Positions 11,082-22,160 of a stretch of 64,000 nucleotides of DNA are shown one piece after another (within the stretch, counting starts at the first letter, position 1; each line of letters starts with the position of its first letter). The DNA is from Crossaster papposus (lineage: Eukaryota; Echinodermata; Asteroidea; Velatida; Solasteridae), in the NCBI GenBank assembly GCA_037893245.1, contig JBAIAA010000599.1, positions 1,302,001 to 1,366,000 on the forward strand, in the 5' to 3' direction. A program made the translations under genes and the position numbers. The notes under the pieces are model-generated. The model worked only from the letters and a program-made list of their open reading frames with translations, had not been told where the DNA came from and searched no databases.

Positions 11082-11932
11082 TTGCAGTGTATAGAACAAC
11101 AAGAAGAACTCCAACAGAATACGGATTCTATCTCGAGGCAAGATCTTCTGGAAGCGGCCGCTAAATTTAGCGAAAATCTCGAAACTTTAGCACCACCCAC
11201 CGGATATGTCGAAGCTCTTGAACGAGAAACGGGCTTACCGATCAGAGAGATCTTGGGTTTAGACAAAACTCTTAAAACAATGAGAGGCAACTTAAAACTA
11301 CATTTAGCGCGTCTCAGAATACTCGACGATTAGATAGCCCAGACCGAAGCGGCACTCGCCGAGTCAGTGAGCGACGGTTCCACGGCAGAAATGAGAGAGA
11401 GATTAGAAGACTTAAAAATCGAAAGATCGGCTAGATTAGAAGCCGCGTCTGCCGACGGAAAAAAACTTAGAAGTCATTTGAACATAATCAAAGAAACGAT
11501 TACGAGAATTTTAGATAGTGACACGACCTTGAGGGAAGAATTAGAACGTTGTTTAGAGAACAAGGCGTGACCATCGCGAGCATTTTGTCGGCGTTTGGTT
11601 TGACTATCGGTTTGATAGTAAAGAGCGTTCTGTCTGTCGGTGCACCACCCGCGCCCACACCCGCGCCCGCGCCTACTCCGATACCACCATCCCACTCGGG
11701 TAACGTAAACGAATGGATACAGTCGCAACTAAAAGTAAAACACTTTTCAAACGTGCTCGCTAAACTAGGCTCAAAATTACTCGACGCCTTGCCCGGAATT
11801 TTAGGCGGTATAGCGAGTTGGATATTTAACGTATTGAGTAAAACCGCCGGATGGTTGGGAGAACACGTGTGGACCTTTATAGTGGGAGTCGGAACTTTAA
11901 TTTTTGTTTATTTACAAAAGCGCCTCGGTTAA
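11082..11932 (+). pseudogene. Polinton-associated coiled-coil/membrane protein, broken
   Basis: Three same-strand pieces of one gene. The first (to 11333) contains GLPIREILGLDKTLKTMRG and ends at a TAG; the same frame resumes immediately as a charged coiled coil (to 11570); then a one-base frameshift near 11550 leads into a frame ending at 11932 with a hydrophobic segment (VTIASILSAFGLTIGLIV), a Pro/Ala linker and a second hydrophobic stretch (WTFIVGVGTLIFVYL). Genes with this order recur beside Polinton genes in invertebrate genomes as I recall them; function unknown, plausibly a virion or membrane-associated protein. No ATG opens the first piece, so the 5' end is lost at the adjacent repeat. 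One stop plus one frameshift argue for decay. Confidence 0.65.
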
Positions 11933-11942
11933 AAGTATTTTT

Positions 11943-11984
11943 AAAAAAGCCTTCTAACAAAATATTTTGTTAGAAGGCTTTTTT
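11943..11984. terminator. Perfect 42-bp palindrome between convergent genes
   Basis: Every base from 11943 to 11984 pairs with its mirror partner with no loop, centred between 11963 and 11964 (core CTTCTAACAAAATATTTTG, flanked by A6 and T6). It lies between the + strand stop at 11932 and the - strand stop at 11987. Position and symmetry suit a bidirectional transcript-end or processing signal, as giant viruses use hairpins at transcript 3' ends; this role is inferred. Confidence 0.7.
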
Positions 11985-11986
11985 TG

Positions 11987-12199
11987 TTACCGCGCAGACT
12001 CGTACATCAGGTATCCTATACCCGCTATGGCTAAAGTACCGACAATCAGCGAAGTTTTTTCATAAGCGTTTTTTTCGGGAAAAGAAGGCTCGACCACGGG
12101 TGTTGGTGGGTCACCCACAGGCGTTGGCTCGAGCGCGGGTGGGTCACCCGAGGACGTTGACGTTGGTGGTGGTGTTGGGTCACCCGCGGGCGTTGGCAT
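11987..12199 (-). CDS. Small Pro-rich protein with C-terminal membrane anchor (Polinton fragment)
   Basis: 70 codons from an ATG at 12199. Residues 1-45 are Pro/Thr/Gly/Asp repeats (variants of GDPP and PTPVGDPP); residues about 49-67 form one membrane segment (TSLIVGTLAIAGIGYLMY). The frame is also open upstream of the ATG and lines up, after one frameshift near 12240, with the C-terminal fragment of the gene at 12200-12305. It could therefore be either a separate small gene or that gene's tail. I recognise no family beyond its Polinton context. Confidence 0.5.
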   Translation of the reverse strand: MPTPAGDPTPPPTSTSSGDPPALEPTPVGDPPTPVVEPSFPEKNAYEKTSLIVGTLAIAGIGYLMYESAR

Positions 12200-12305
12200 G
12201 GCGTTGGTGGTATGTTTGAGTTTATCTTCGAGTTTAATCCCAACGGTAAGTTAGCGGTCGCAATCTGTATATTGTTGTTATATCCTTCGTGGGTTCCGAC
12301 CCTCA
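12200..12305 (-). pseudogene. C-terminal fragment of the interrupted Polinton protein
   Basis: Minus-strand codons for RVGTHEGYNNNIQIATANL, the last part of the protein whose first part is at 18608-19631. The two halves are separated exactly by the ISL2EU transposon. A further frameshift lies close to 12240. See the N-terminal entry for the family. Confidence 0.75.
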
Positions 12306-12309
12306 ATGC
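12306..12309. other. Left target-site duplication (AT) and transposon edge
   Basis: AT at 12306-12307 precedes the terminal GCGCGG of the ISL2EU element and is matched by AT at 18608-18609 after the right end. A 2-bp AT duplication is the hallmark I know for ISL2EU elements. Confidence 0.8.
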
Positions 12310-12855
12310 GCGGTATTTTTGAACGCATGAGGGCGCTGTCAAGGACAACTTTATTTACTTCCGGGGGTATACGGTTGCCAAGAGCGTACATGGATACACG
12401 ACGAACGTTATGCGGGAAGTTCTATATTCCCCCCCCCCCCCCCCCCCCCCCCAAAGTTATCTTGCACAAAACGACGTAAAATGACTAATTCATAGAGGAA
12501 AAAACAGTCAGCTCCACAGAGGAGGCATACAACTGTAACCAAGGTTCGTAAAAGTTATATAGTTTAGCTTAAAATTAGGATTTCGGTCAGTTTTTTTACG
12601 ACCAGACGACAGATACATGAACTTCAAAAACTGACTAAGATTGGAGTAAGACTGAGTAAAAGACCATGGAGCAATAAACTACGAAGGGAATTACTCCAGT
12701 CCTAGAATTAAAATGTTTTCTCAGTGTGCCTAGCTAGTTCCAGGACAGGAGTTCGAAGGAATGATAGATTTGTAATTTTCAAGATTGTGCGTGTATATTT
12801 TCAGTTACATTTTATTTTTAAACAATAACTTATCGCATATTTTCCCCCTGGACAG

Positions 12856-15500
12856 CAAACTACGTGATGAAACAGGCACTGACAGAGGCAGACATTCCTG
12901 GTGCTAAGCTGGATGTTAACCCTGCCGCAGCTACAGTGACTAAGCTGAAACGATGGTTAGCATGCAGAAAAGGAGCATCGATTTCTGGTACCAAGTCAGA
13001 ACTTGTAAACAGGTTGGTTTTCTAAACGTACTACATTAGTGGCTATTTACACCAGCCGTATTAAACTCGCCTTTTTTTATAAGACTGATAGTTACAGCAT
13101 TGCAAAGACGCCTTCACCAATCTATATAATATTGATAACTGCCGATCTAACCAGAGCACTTGTGTGGCGTGATTGGGTACCGGTAAGGACAGGACCGCGA
13201 TTAATCCCTGCACTAGGACGATTAAATCCCCACACTAGGACAGTTTTTTTTTTTCAAGGGAAATAAAGTCCGAAAAGCATTCGGTTGATACTAGTCTGGT
13301 TCCAAGAACCATAGATCATGATGTTGAAGATTGGCAGGTCAGGGAACCAGACAGTAGACTGCCACGTACATGTACATCTAGTTTCTTAGAGCAGATGAGT
13401 TCATTGTGAATAATTATGATTAAGTAATTCCACCATCTATTATTTCAGAGTAAATGATTACATCAATGGAGGCCTGTCACAAATACTGCTTACTGACCCA
13501 GACATTGGAAGTACAACCAAACAGAAAGAGAAAAGGGGAAGACTGTCATGCCCAGCTACCCTTTCCACCAGGTTTCATCATCCTCCAAAGGAAGGTTGGA
13601 CCAATGACTTGTCAAAGGTGAGCTTGCATTATTACAGCATAACATAAGAAACTCTTTATTTATTTATGAGAACAAATTTTGTAACCCAGACTCGAGTCCT
13701 TAGACCTCAAGTCAGAGTTTGAGTCCAATGTGTGAAGTTTGTGTTTTACACAAATTGAATGATTTCTTTCTTGTGTTTCTTGGATAGGTTCCTGGTGGAT
13801 TATGCTTTGGAACAATGTGGAATTTCCTGGTGAACCAGCCACACTTAGAAGAGAAGGCAAGGGGATGTGACAAACAGTTTGGGAAGGGATATAGACTTTA
13901 TTGTTCAGGACATGTCACAGACGTTATGTATCACCCTATGTCTGTGGTATCTTCCTTTGTATACCTAAAAGCTACTGTACTTCCATCTATGAAGAAGACA
14001 ACAGCATACACAAGCTATATTTCAGTATGGCAACCATCTATTGATATACACTCAGCGTATTGCACTTGCCCTGCAGGACTAAGTGGCATTTGCTGCCATG
14101 TTGCAGCATTTTTGTATGCATGCTCATCTACTTCAGTTAGTAGCAGTACAGCTAATTCTTGTACATCCCTTCCTCAAAAATGGCATGTACCTTCCAGAAA
14201 ACGAAAGATGGATAACTTTCCAATCCATGAGGCGCTGTTCCAGAAACATGACCCGACAAAACCAAACAAGAGGAAACCAAAAATCAGACAGTTTGACCCC
14301 AGACCAATCAGTCTTCAGAAAAACAATCGTGATAAAGTGCACCAACTGCGTCACAAACTGGAGAACTTGGCAGCACAAGGCAAGGCATGTGCATTTCTCC
14401 ATGTTTTGCCATTTGCATCATCATTGTCTGCTATTTCTTGGGATCATGACTATGCTGCTTCAGATTCTGTGTCTGGTTCAATAAATTCCAATGGAAATGA
14501 AATTCAGCGTCCATGTATTCCAACAACTGTAACTTCAACTTCATCCACAACAGTAGACACCTTGAAGCCTACCCCTGAATCGCTGGTTTTCACATCTGAC
14601 ATACATACAATGCAAAATCATTCCAAGCTACAACCAACACCAAGTCCATCTGAAAAGCTGTCGCTTGATGTAGAGTTCAAGAAGAAGTGTCTCGAGTATG
14701 AGGATGCACAGAGATTGACATTGGAAGAAGTCAAGCAAATAGAACATTCTACCAGGGGTCAATCAGTTAATGATAACTGGTACAGACACCGACAGGGTAA
14801 AGTTACAGCATCTATTGCTGGTACCATTATCAACAAGAGGGAAACAACACCCCCAGATAATCTTCTGAAGAAAATTATGGGATATAACAACCAAAACAAC
14901 ACCCCAAAGGCTTGCAAACATGGGATACATTGTGAACCAAAGGCTGCTGATGCCTATGTGGAGTACATGAAAATAAATGGTCACCCAGACATTTCACTTG
15001 AGGAAACTGGACTTGCCATCATGCCTGAGAATGCATGGTTAGGTGCTAGTGTTGATAGAGTTGCTGATGATCCGGTTAGTCAGCCAAGAGAAGGAAATGT
15101 TGAAATCAAATGTCCGGTAGCAAATCTAACAATATCAAATCTTGCAAATCAGCGTGGTTCATCCTTTCCTCTACACAAAGACAAAACAGGTGCATTGAAG
15201 CTCAACCAACATCATGGATATTATTACCAAGTGCAATGCCAGCTAGCAGTAACAGAGAGAGAATAGTGTGATTTTATTATGTATACAGAAACACTTCAGG
15301 GAAGAGACATTTATGTTGAGCGCATTGTGTTTGACATAGAAGCATAGAGAAATAGTACTTTTCCAAAGTTGAAGGCATTTTACATTGGGAGTATTGTGCC
15401 TGAAATTCTCACAAGGCGTGTTGCACTTGGCTTTCCACTGTTTCCTGAACTATTCCAGTATAAAAATGCCAAGGAAATAAATAAATGTACTGAAGAGTAG
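12856..15500 (+). pseudogene. ISL2EU accessory protein: SAP, SWIM and YqaJ domains, two nonsense codons
   Basis: Exons 12856-13012, 13449-13617 and 13788-15500 join in frame (GT-AG, phases agree). Exon 1 (ATG 12867) encodes a SAP motif (LKRWLACRKGAS...KSELVNR). Exon 3 has a SWIM zinc finger (YCTCPAGLSGICCHVAAF) and, C-terminally, a YqaJ-type nuclease fold with HCEPKAADAY, GASVDRV, an ExK core NVEIKCP and YYYQVQCQL. Known YqaJ proteins are exonucleases related to lambda exonuclease; in ISL2EU they presumably process DNA during transposition. A TAG at 15264-15266 and another at 15345-15347 interrupt the frame, which still reads family-like sequence on to the TAG at 15498. From memory of the family, the first stop, and possibly the second, sits where Trp would be expected. 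Confidence 0.85.
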
Positions 15501-16244
15501 GGTTTTTTGGTGTGTGCATTGTACGTATACTTGTGCACTTGACTCCAGTTACATTCACATGAACTACCGGTACATGTAGCCAAATTATTTTGTAATTTCA
15601 GGACTGTCTTTATTCAGGGAAGACCAAATTGTCTTTATGTTATCTCATTAACATGAAAATTGTTGGAATGTTTGTATTAGGTGATGTAAATTTAATAAAC
15701 AAGGTTTTGCCCTCCACCAAAGTACTAGTGTTGACAAATATATAAATATCGATACAAATATTCATAATTGATGTGTAAATTCACAAGAAGTTATTTATTT
15801 TTATGCAGAGATGGAAATGTGTATAAAATATTATCTTTATAATTACGTGTACATGTACTATTTTTATTAAATTTTGTGGTGCTCGGGCCTTGAATCCAAG
15901 TAAAAAAGTAACACTTTGGTTGAAGTGCATGGATTTTGTCTGGCGGTCCAGCCAACAAGTAATGTACAGTGTACATGTATAAATATTTATGTTCTTTGTG
16001 TTGGGAGATGGATGAAACTATAGGAATAAAACATAACTGTGCAAATGAGAAGACAAGAATTTAGGTAAGAGGCTGTTTTGCAGAGTTTTATTGTAGAACA
16101 ACTATTACTCTATACAAATAGCTCAAATTACATGTACTAAATAGAAATAAGTGACACTTGCATGTATTCAAATTGTTTGAGCTGAAAATTAAATATTTTT
16201 CAATTCAAATTTTGTACTAAGAGTATCTTTACATTTTCAATTAG

Positions 16245-16378
16245 TAGACCCCTGTACTGATGACGTAACGCTTTGTTTACATGTGTACTTTTCTATGGAA
16301 GCCTCAATTTCGTCATCCCCCTGGTCCCCACCATAAGAAAGCGCACATGTAAACAAAGGATATCAGTACAAGGGTCTA
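16245..16378. mobile_element. 134-bp MITE
   Basis: Inverted terminal repeats of about 40 bp starting TAGACCCCTGTACTGAT, and its near complement at the right end, flanked by TTAG on both sides (16241-16244, 16379-16382). It is nested inside the ISL2EU element, downstream of the YqaJ gene. No coding capacity. Confidence 0.85.
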
Positions 16379-16422
16379 TTAGCCTTAGGTACGTAAGAAA
16401 GATAGCAGCTCTGAGCTCTAAA

Positions 16423-16707
16423 TGGGGTGGGGGTAGGGGTAGGGTGGGGTAGGGGTAGGGTGGGGTGGTGTGAGGGTGGGGGTGGTGTGAGGGTGGGGGT
16501 GGGGTTAGAGTGGGGTGAGGCGGGGTTAGGGTGGGGCGGGGTTAGGGTGGGGCGGGGTTAGGGTGGGGCGGGGTTAGGGTGGGGCGGGGTTAGGGTGGGG
16601 CGGGGTTAGGGTGGGGCGGGGTTAGGGTGGGGCGGGGTTAGGGTGGGGCGGGGTTAGGGTGGGGCGGGGTTGTGTGGGGCGGGGTTGTGTGGGGGTGGGG
16701 TAGGGTT
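16423..16707 (+). repeat. G-rich minisatellite with embedded TTAGGG motifs
   Basis: About 285 bp of nearly pure G/T. The central part is roughly ten copies of a 16-bp unit GGGGTTAGGGTGGGGC; the flanks are degenerate GGGGTAGGGT and GGGGTTGTGT variants. Each unit has G-runs of three or four, so the + strand should form stacked G-quadruplexes. It lies about 80 bp past the transposase stop inside the ISL2EU element. Confidence 0.9.
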
Positions 16708-16784
16708 GATTTTATTAGGTAATATTGATATATCAACAAAACTTAGCCCTGCAGCTAAATTTCTGAAGATTCCTTAATAATATC

Positions 16785-18529
16785 TTACACTAAAGGTGAT
16801 CGGAAATTTGTGAGCAAAGCACACACAAAAAACATTTGGTTTGCTATTCCACACATAGATACAGGAATGGGTCTGTCAAAGATGTGATAGTTCTTAATCC
16901 TTTCCATGCATCTTTCAACATGGATACGTAGGGATGCGATATTGCGAGTCTTGACAACATTCGCAACAGACATTTGCTGACCTCTCTGCATGAATGGTGG
17001 GATGTTCAAAATGGCTCCTCTTGGTGCAAGCAAGTCTTGGATGTCAAATCCCTTATCTGCCATAACTGCATTGCCAGGTTCAAGTTTACTTGGAAGATCG
17101 GACAGTGAAGTGAGTTCTTTATCTGAAATTGATCCTGTAGCAAAGAAACAATGCATGGTAATAGTAAGTGAACTATGTTAACATGACTTTCGCAAGTGTG
17201 CTTACAGTTTACCAGCAGTGAACAGAGATACATGAAGCCAAACTACATGCACACCCATATAATTGGCTTATCTTTGCCATGATTTAGGTTGGAGGCTAGA
17301 CTTCAAGTTTTCAAAAAATTGCTTTTTATGCACTTTCGTTTTATCACACAGTGGACAGAACCATCATGGTTTTGTACATAATTATATATTATACTTTTGA
17401 ATGATTTTTGTAGCCTAGTTGGGTGCCTCCAAGAATTAGTTTACCTTTGAAAAGTTAACTGGTAATTACATGTTAAAAATAATACTAAGATATTTCTAAA
17501 ATGTTTACCTGTATAGAGATCTGACACAAAAGACACTGCTCCGCTAGGTGTAATGCCAATCAGCCCTTTAACAGTATTTCGGCTTTTATAGCTGGAGAAT
17601 GTGACTGACTGCATATCTGGTGCTGATGGCTTTTCCATTTGAATTTCCGTAGCATCTATGATGACCTTTGTTGAGGGGTATTTTGCCTTGAAACATTCCG
17701 GCATTGTTTCATTGATGAGTTCACGAGTTGGCCATATGTCAATTTCCTTCAGCTCATGGTACATCATATTAATCCACTGAGTGAAAATGTTAGATACGCT
17801 TGACTGGTGTATCCCAAACCTTTCAGCGAGGTCATTCTCAAGGAGACCAAGTCTCAGTCTACACATAACCATGAAAAACTGGTCCAATGAAGTTAGCTTC
17901 TGCCTCGCTGGAGACAAACATGTTGACAAATGCTCAAAAGAATTGCCAAAGTAGTCAAAGCAAATTTTTAATCTGTCGTAATCTGGAAATCCAGTATAAA
18001 ACGTGAGGTCACTGTCGCTGTCTTTAAATTTATCAATGCAAAACTTGCTCTTGTTAATGCGTTGTAGTTCAAATTGTGTATTTTTCAGACTCTCGCAACA
18101 AGTTTTTAGTTCTTTTTTCAGATAGATGATCTCATCGTGTTCATTGTTTTGGTCACTTGTTTGGATGCCGAAGTCAAGCTTAAGTAGAGGTAAAAAGTGA
18201 TCTTCTGAAACTTGAACAAACTTAATGTTATATGCTGGTCTCTCTGCTTCGGATGAGTTGAATTCTCTCTTGGCGGGGTTTTTTCTTGGTTTGGTTACCT
18301 TGGTCCAAGGAAAGATTGACGGAATCGCTCGGTCATCAGTCTTCTTGCCGCCTTCAAAATGTTTGCTACAAATTCTGGTGTTCTCCGAGTCAGCCTTCAG
18401 ATTCTTATTTTTTATGACGATATCATACAGCTTTCTTAGTTTTTTGTCTTTTGGGATTCGATAGAAGTGAATATTTGTATTACGAGTTGTATTCTGACAC
18501 AGAGGTACGCAACAACAACGCATTGTCAA
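16785..18529 (-). CDS. THAP-DDE transposase of the ISL2EU element, two exons
   Basis: Exon 1 is 18529-17509 and exon 2 is 17134-16785; donor GTAAAC at 17508, acceptor TTGCTACAG ending at 17135, phases agree, giving about 456 aa. The N-terminus is a C2CH THAP domain (CCVPLCQNT...HFYRIPKD...CSKHFEGG...IPSIFP), the DNA-binding module of many transposases. A helix-turn-helix-like stretch (LAERFGIHQSSVSNIFTQW) precedes a DDE_Tnp_4 core: VIIDATEIQ, VMADKGFDI and LRIHVERCMERIKNY supply the D, D and E. No stop or frameshift is visible, so it could be a functional enzyme. The start ATG (18529, or 18523) lies only about 80 bp from the right terminus, so the promoter must overlap the terminal repeat. 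Confidence 0.9.
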
Positions 18530-18607
18530 ACATGGCCTGCGCGGCGCGGATACCCGGTATACCCCCGGAAGTAATTTGAAGCGCCCTCATGCGTTCAAAA
18601 ACCGCGC

Positions 18608-19631
18608 ATTGCATGTTCGAAGGCACGAGATATAATCCTTTCGCCAACACAAAGTTTAACGAACTCCTGGCGTATTGCAGCGAATCTTGAAATTGGGTTA
18701 TAGATTCTTCCAGATCGGTCGGAGACGATATCAAGCCTTCTACGATATTAACAAACTGGGTTTGGGCGTCGAGCCCCGTGCCTATAGTCAGAATACTAGT
18801 TGTTGTTTGCGCCTGGGCTCCCAGCATAGCGTAAACATACGCCCTGATAGATTCGTTTATTTTTGGTATCCCGACGTCGGTAAAGTGAGACTCTGCGGGT
18901 ATCCATTTTTTCCACCCGAACGTCAATACCGCTCTACTCTGCGATATTCGAGTCGTCGTCAAAATACTGAAATAACCCGATCCACCTGGAAATAAAAGCG
19001 CCATTGTTACCGATTTCTCTAATTCGATACCAACACGTCGTAAATAGTGGATAGTCGATGGATCGTAGTTACCTAGCGGCCTGTTGTAGCAATAAGCTTG
19101 ACCCAAACCCCCCGTAAAGTGATCGACCGTTTGTTTCCAAGACAAGTTGTGATCTACGTCATAAAATCTGCAAGTGTCTATAGGCCTATAACCTTTAGGA
19201 TCTATATTGTTGTTATAAGGGTCACATATGTCGTCGCCCGGTATGGGACATTGCATAAACTCTAATATTGTTCTAACCGTAAAATAAACGTGAAATCTAT
19301 ATATGGCCCTCGTGAGACGATCTGTCGAATAAAGTAGATTCCACCCTAAACCACAACCGCTGGTACTACACCACATTGCAAAATTGAGTTGATTTTGATA
19401 AAACGTCATCGGATCGGAATCCCATTTTTTGATAATTTCTGGTACGACCTCGCTGGGCTCTTTGACGCCGGGAAATGATATATCGCCTTTTATTATTTTA
19501 TCCACGGTAATATCTGACAATCTATAGCCGCTAAATAGATCTAAAAAAGTCGCTGTAAAAGACGAGTTGTCCAATGCGTTCATTACAATCTCTAGACTCT
19601 TGAAATCTAAGTCCTGTGCTTGTTTTTTCAT
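18608..19631 (-). pseudogene. Polinton-associated conserved protein, N-terminal part, interrupted by ISL2EU
   Basis: About 340 codons from ATG 19631 up to the transposon; the frame then runs into the element's terminal repeat and stops at 18480, giving a false tail. Landmarks: LNFAMWCSTSGCGLGW near residue 85, YRFHVYFTVRTILEFMQCPIP, INESIRAYVYAMLGAQAQT, and FVLAKGLYLVPSNM just before the break. The C-terminus is at 12200-12305. I recall homologues with these blocks in cnidarian and mollusc Polinton-like loci. The function is not established; a virion component is plausible, but this is not the canonical major capsid protein as far as I can tell. Apart from the insertion no lesion is seen in this half, suggesting that the insertion came while the gene was otherwise fairly fresh. 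Confidence 0.7.
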
Positions 19632-19720
19632 TCTCGATATATATTATCTTGTTCGATCAGTCTCGATATATTTTTAGCTTGTTCTTTCTGTCTCGATATA
19701 TTTTCTACGACCGTTTTGTT
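19632..19720. promoter_or_regulatory. Repeated CTCGATATAT motifs upstream of the Polinton gene
   Basis: Three copies of CTCGATATAT within about 70 bp directly upstream (in - strand sense) of the ATG at 19631. The spacing is about 35-40 bp. An AT-rich tract continues to 19900, and a + strand gene starts at 19909, so this is a divergent intergenic region likely to hold promoters for both. Confidence 0.45.
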
Positions 19721-19908
19721 TATGGCGCTAATCATTTTTAGTTGTCTTTATTATAAAAGACTTTAATTATTTTTTAGATTTAGAGATCCACTTAGAAAAA
19801 TTTATAAGCTAGGTATCCCGTACTATTTGGTTATCTCTGAGAGTTGGGGGTTTTGCTGTAAGTTTACGATAAAATCTAATTTTTTTTTTTTTTTTCTTCT
19901 TTTTAAAT

Positions 19909-20328
19909 ATGGTTAGCATCGCTATGATGATCGGAGGCGCTATAGTTAACGCTTTAGCTTTCACGGGATCAAACTTTTTATTTTCGAGCATAAAACAAGA
20001 CGGAGATCGCAAGAGACACGATTTAGCTTTAGAAAAACTGGCGACGGCAAAGAACAATTGGGAAAAATCTCGGACAAAGTATCTCGATTGGTTAAACGAT
20101 CGACTCAAAAAACAAGCGAAGGCTCAAAGGACTTTTAAAAGTATAGACGAGGCTTTCAGAGAATATAACTCAGTTACTCGCGAAGATCTACGAGTACCAA
20201 TCTACCTGCAGCACGAGCCCACTCTCGCCAATTTTTACGCGCCGAGCGAAGATCAAAAGACCGGCGAGTTGGCGTTTGTTTTGGGAGGAACGGCGTTGGT
20301 AGGTTTTTTAGTTTATAAGTTTGTATAA
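19909..20328 (+). CDS. Polinton-associated protein with N- and C-terminal membrane segments
   Basis: 139 codons from ATG 19909, preceded by a T-rich tract. Residues 1-25 (VSIAMMIGGAIVNALAFTGS) and the last 20 (LAFVLGGTALVGFLVYKFV) are hydrophobic; the middle is a charged helix-rich segment (KLATAKNNWEKSRTKYLDWL). A P-x-FYAPSEDQKTGE motif near residue 110 precedes the C-terminal segment. Proteins of this length and layout recur beside the preceding gene in Polinton-like loci of invertebrates as I recall them; none has an assigned function. It is divergent from the 19631 gene and intact. Confidence 0.65.
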   Translation: MVSIAMMIGGAIVNALAFTGSNFLFSSIKQDGDRKRHDLALEKLATAKNNWEKSRTKYLDWLNDRLKKQAKAQRTFKSIDEAFREYNSVTREDLRVPIYLQHEPTLANFYAPSEDQKTGELAFVLGGTALVGFLVYKFV

Positions 20329-20339
20329 GTTGTTTAGGT

Positions 20340-22155
20340 TTTAAGTTTTTATAACACTGTGCGAAAGGGATGGGTTTACGAACATTTAACGACGCATGAA
20401 ACGAACGATGGAGGTGCACCCCCCCGTTTCGGCTAACAGTTTACCCACAGAGTGCGGGGTTATGAAAATGTAACGCCAAGTTTGCATGCTTTACGACGAG
20501 CAGAACACGTTAATTGGAAATTTTTCGTGCACTAGTTTACATAATTCTATGCACATGGAATCAAGCCGAAACCGGGTGTACTACATAGGATTCAGTTGGC
20601 TATTGGTTAGTCATAATAGTAATGTTGAACGGCCATATTGCCGCTAAAATAATATGCTCACACAAGATGGCCGATTCTGTTTTAGAATGTGTGCATGCAA
20701 AGTATTTTCCTTGAATCGTTTTCACGCAAACAATCAATAACATTCTTATTATTTTCCTGGTTCGGTAGTTTACCTCTCTTAAATGTGTATATAAAAATGA
20801 CATGTTTACGGAACACGACTCGTCAGTGTACTAAGATTTAGTTTTTTCATTTCGTTCCTATCAAGTTTTCTCAAATAATTTGATTTTACAGGTTTTATAT
20901 AGTTAGTGCGAAAAATTAAAGTGAACCAATTAGTACTGTGTACATCGGCTTTCAGTATTCGCCTGTACCATACTGGCGTTGTATACGTATGAACATGTAC
21001 AATCTGCAAATATATCTCGTTATAATACAGAACAAAATAACCTGCCTGTTGATAAACTGACCGGGTCTACTTAAATAAAAGTATCATTACAAACACATGT
21101 ACAATCAAACAGGATAGTGTCTTGTTAATAGTGTGAGTTTCCCCTGCCACTCTCTAAACCACCTTGTGTTTGTTTTAGAAATACAAAATCTCTTGTTTTG
21201 TATAATGTGAATGTTTTTGTTTTCTTCGTAAAGCCGCCTTCAGTCCGCATACAGTGCTAGAGTTGTGTAAGATGTCACAACGCTAAGTTTTATCACTCGT
21301 TTATAAATTACACAGTGACTTTATAGTACAGGCCATACAGACGGTACTGACACAGGCGTGCAGCATATCCATGTTGTAAAGGACGCAATAATCGCAGCGC
21401 TATACTGTGTGATCTATCACAGCGAGTTGTGAACTTTTGTCTTTTTCCGTACTGATTCGAATTACCGTACCCCACATGCATTCGACCCAAACTGGCCCTT
21501 TACGTTTTAGACGAGTGTGAACCGCTAAACCACACCGTACGATATCCTATGTTGGTACACTAGGTACATGTACATGTACAGTATATACAAATTATTGATG
21601 CCCGGGTATACGTACTCCATAAAGTTGTAGGGGTGTGTGTGTGTTTGTTTTCCCGTAAATAAGCACCAACCAGCATATCAATACATGTACATCGCCTGCT
21701 AAACCAATTTCTCGTACTATCGTCAGCTAAAATGGGATGTAGGCCTACAGTAGCTGCGAAGATTCAGCTGGGGACCAACAAAAACACACATAAACTTGCT
21801 TTAATAGTAAAACAAGCTTGTGCTGGGATGATCAGACTCTTTAGGCAACTTGTATTCTCATCTAAGGGATATTATTTATGTTTCATTATTATACATGGTA
21901 ACCATTCAACCAAGGGTGTTTTTTTGTATGGGGCACCACAAATTAAATAAATTAAATCATATATAAAACAAAATAAAACATTAAGTCGGGGTTCAAACGT
22001 AAGAACAAAACTTTACACCCAAAATATACATTTGTAAATAAAAAGTAAAACAATTAACAATATTATATAATAAATTAGTCATTATGTGCTTGACTCAATC
22101 ACACACCAGACTAATTTCTTAATATAAGTTTGAAATTGATTATTATAAGAAAAGC
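20340..22155. other. No gene recognised
   Basis: Unassigned AT-rich sequence with no coherent exon chain, no RNA gene and no termini that I can pair. The right end of the Polinton fragment must lie here or just before it, but I cannot place it. Confidence 0.5.
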
Positions 22156-22160
22156 TCTAT

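Larger units (their letters stand above)
12308..18607. mobile_element. ISL2EU DNA transposon, 6.3 kb, inserted in a Polinton gene
   Basis: The terminal inverted repeats begin GCGCGG and continue through TTTTTGAACGCATGAGGGCGC, with a 2-nt difference, then diverge until a shared ACTTCCGGGGGTATAC. The duplicated AT and the family-typical pair of genes (a YqaJ-type protein on the + strand, a THAP-DDE transposase on the - strand) identify the superfamily. Removing the element with one AT copy restores the Polinton reading frame across the site, which confirms the boundaries. The transposase looks intact, while the YqaJ gene has two in-frame stops. A small MITE and a G-rich minisatellite lie between the two genes. 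Confidence 0.92.

Noticed and set aside
13815..14484. Overlapping frames on both strands within the YqaJ exon
   Set aside because: Shadows of the real exon, which carries SWIM and YqaJ motifs.
16256..16300. CTGATGACG resembling a hammerhead core in the 134-bp MITE
   Set aside because: No GAAA with a matching helix follows at a plausible distance.
18480..18607. C-terminal 42 residues of the ORF starting at 19631
   Set aside because: They read through the terminal repeat of the inserted transposon and are not part of the Polinton protein.
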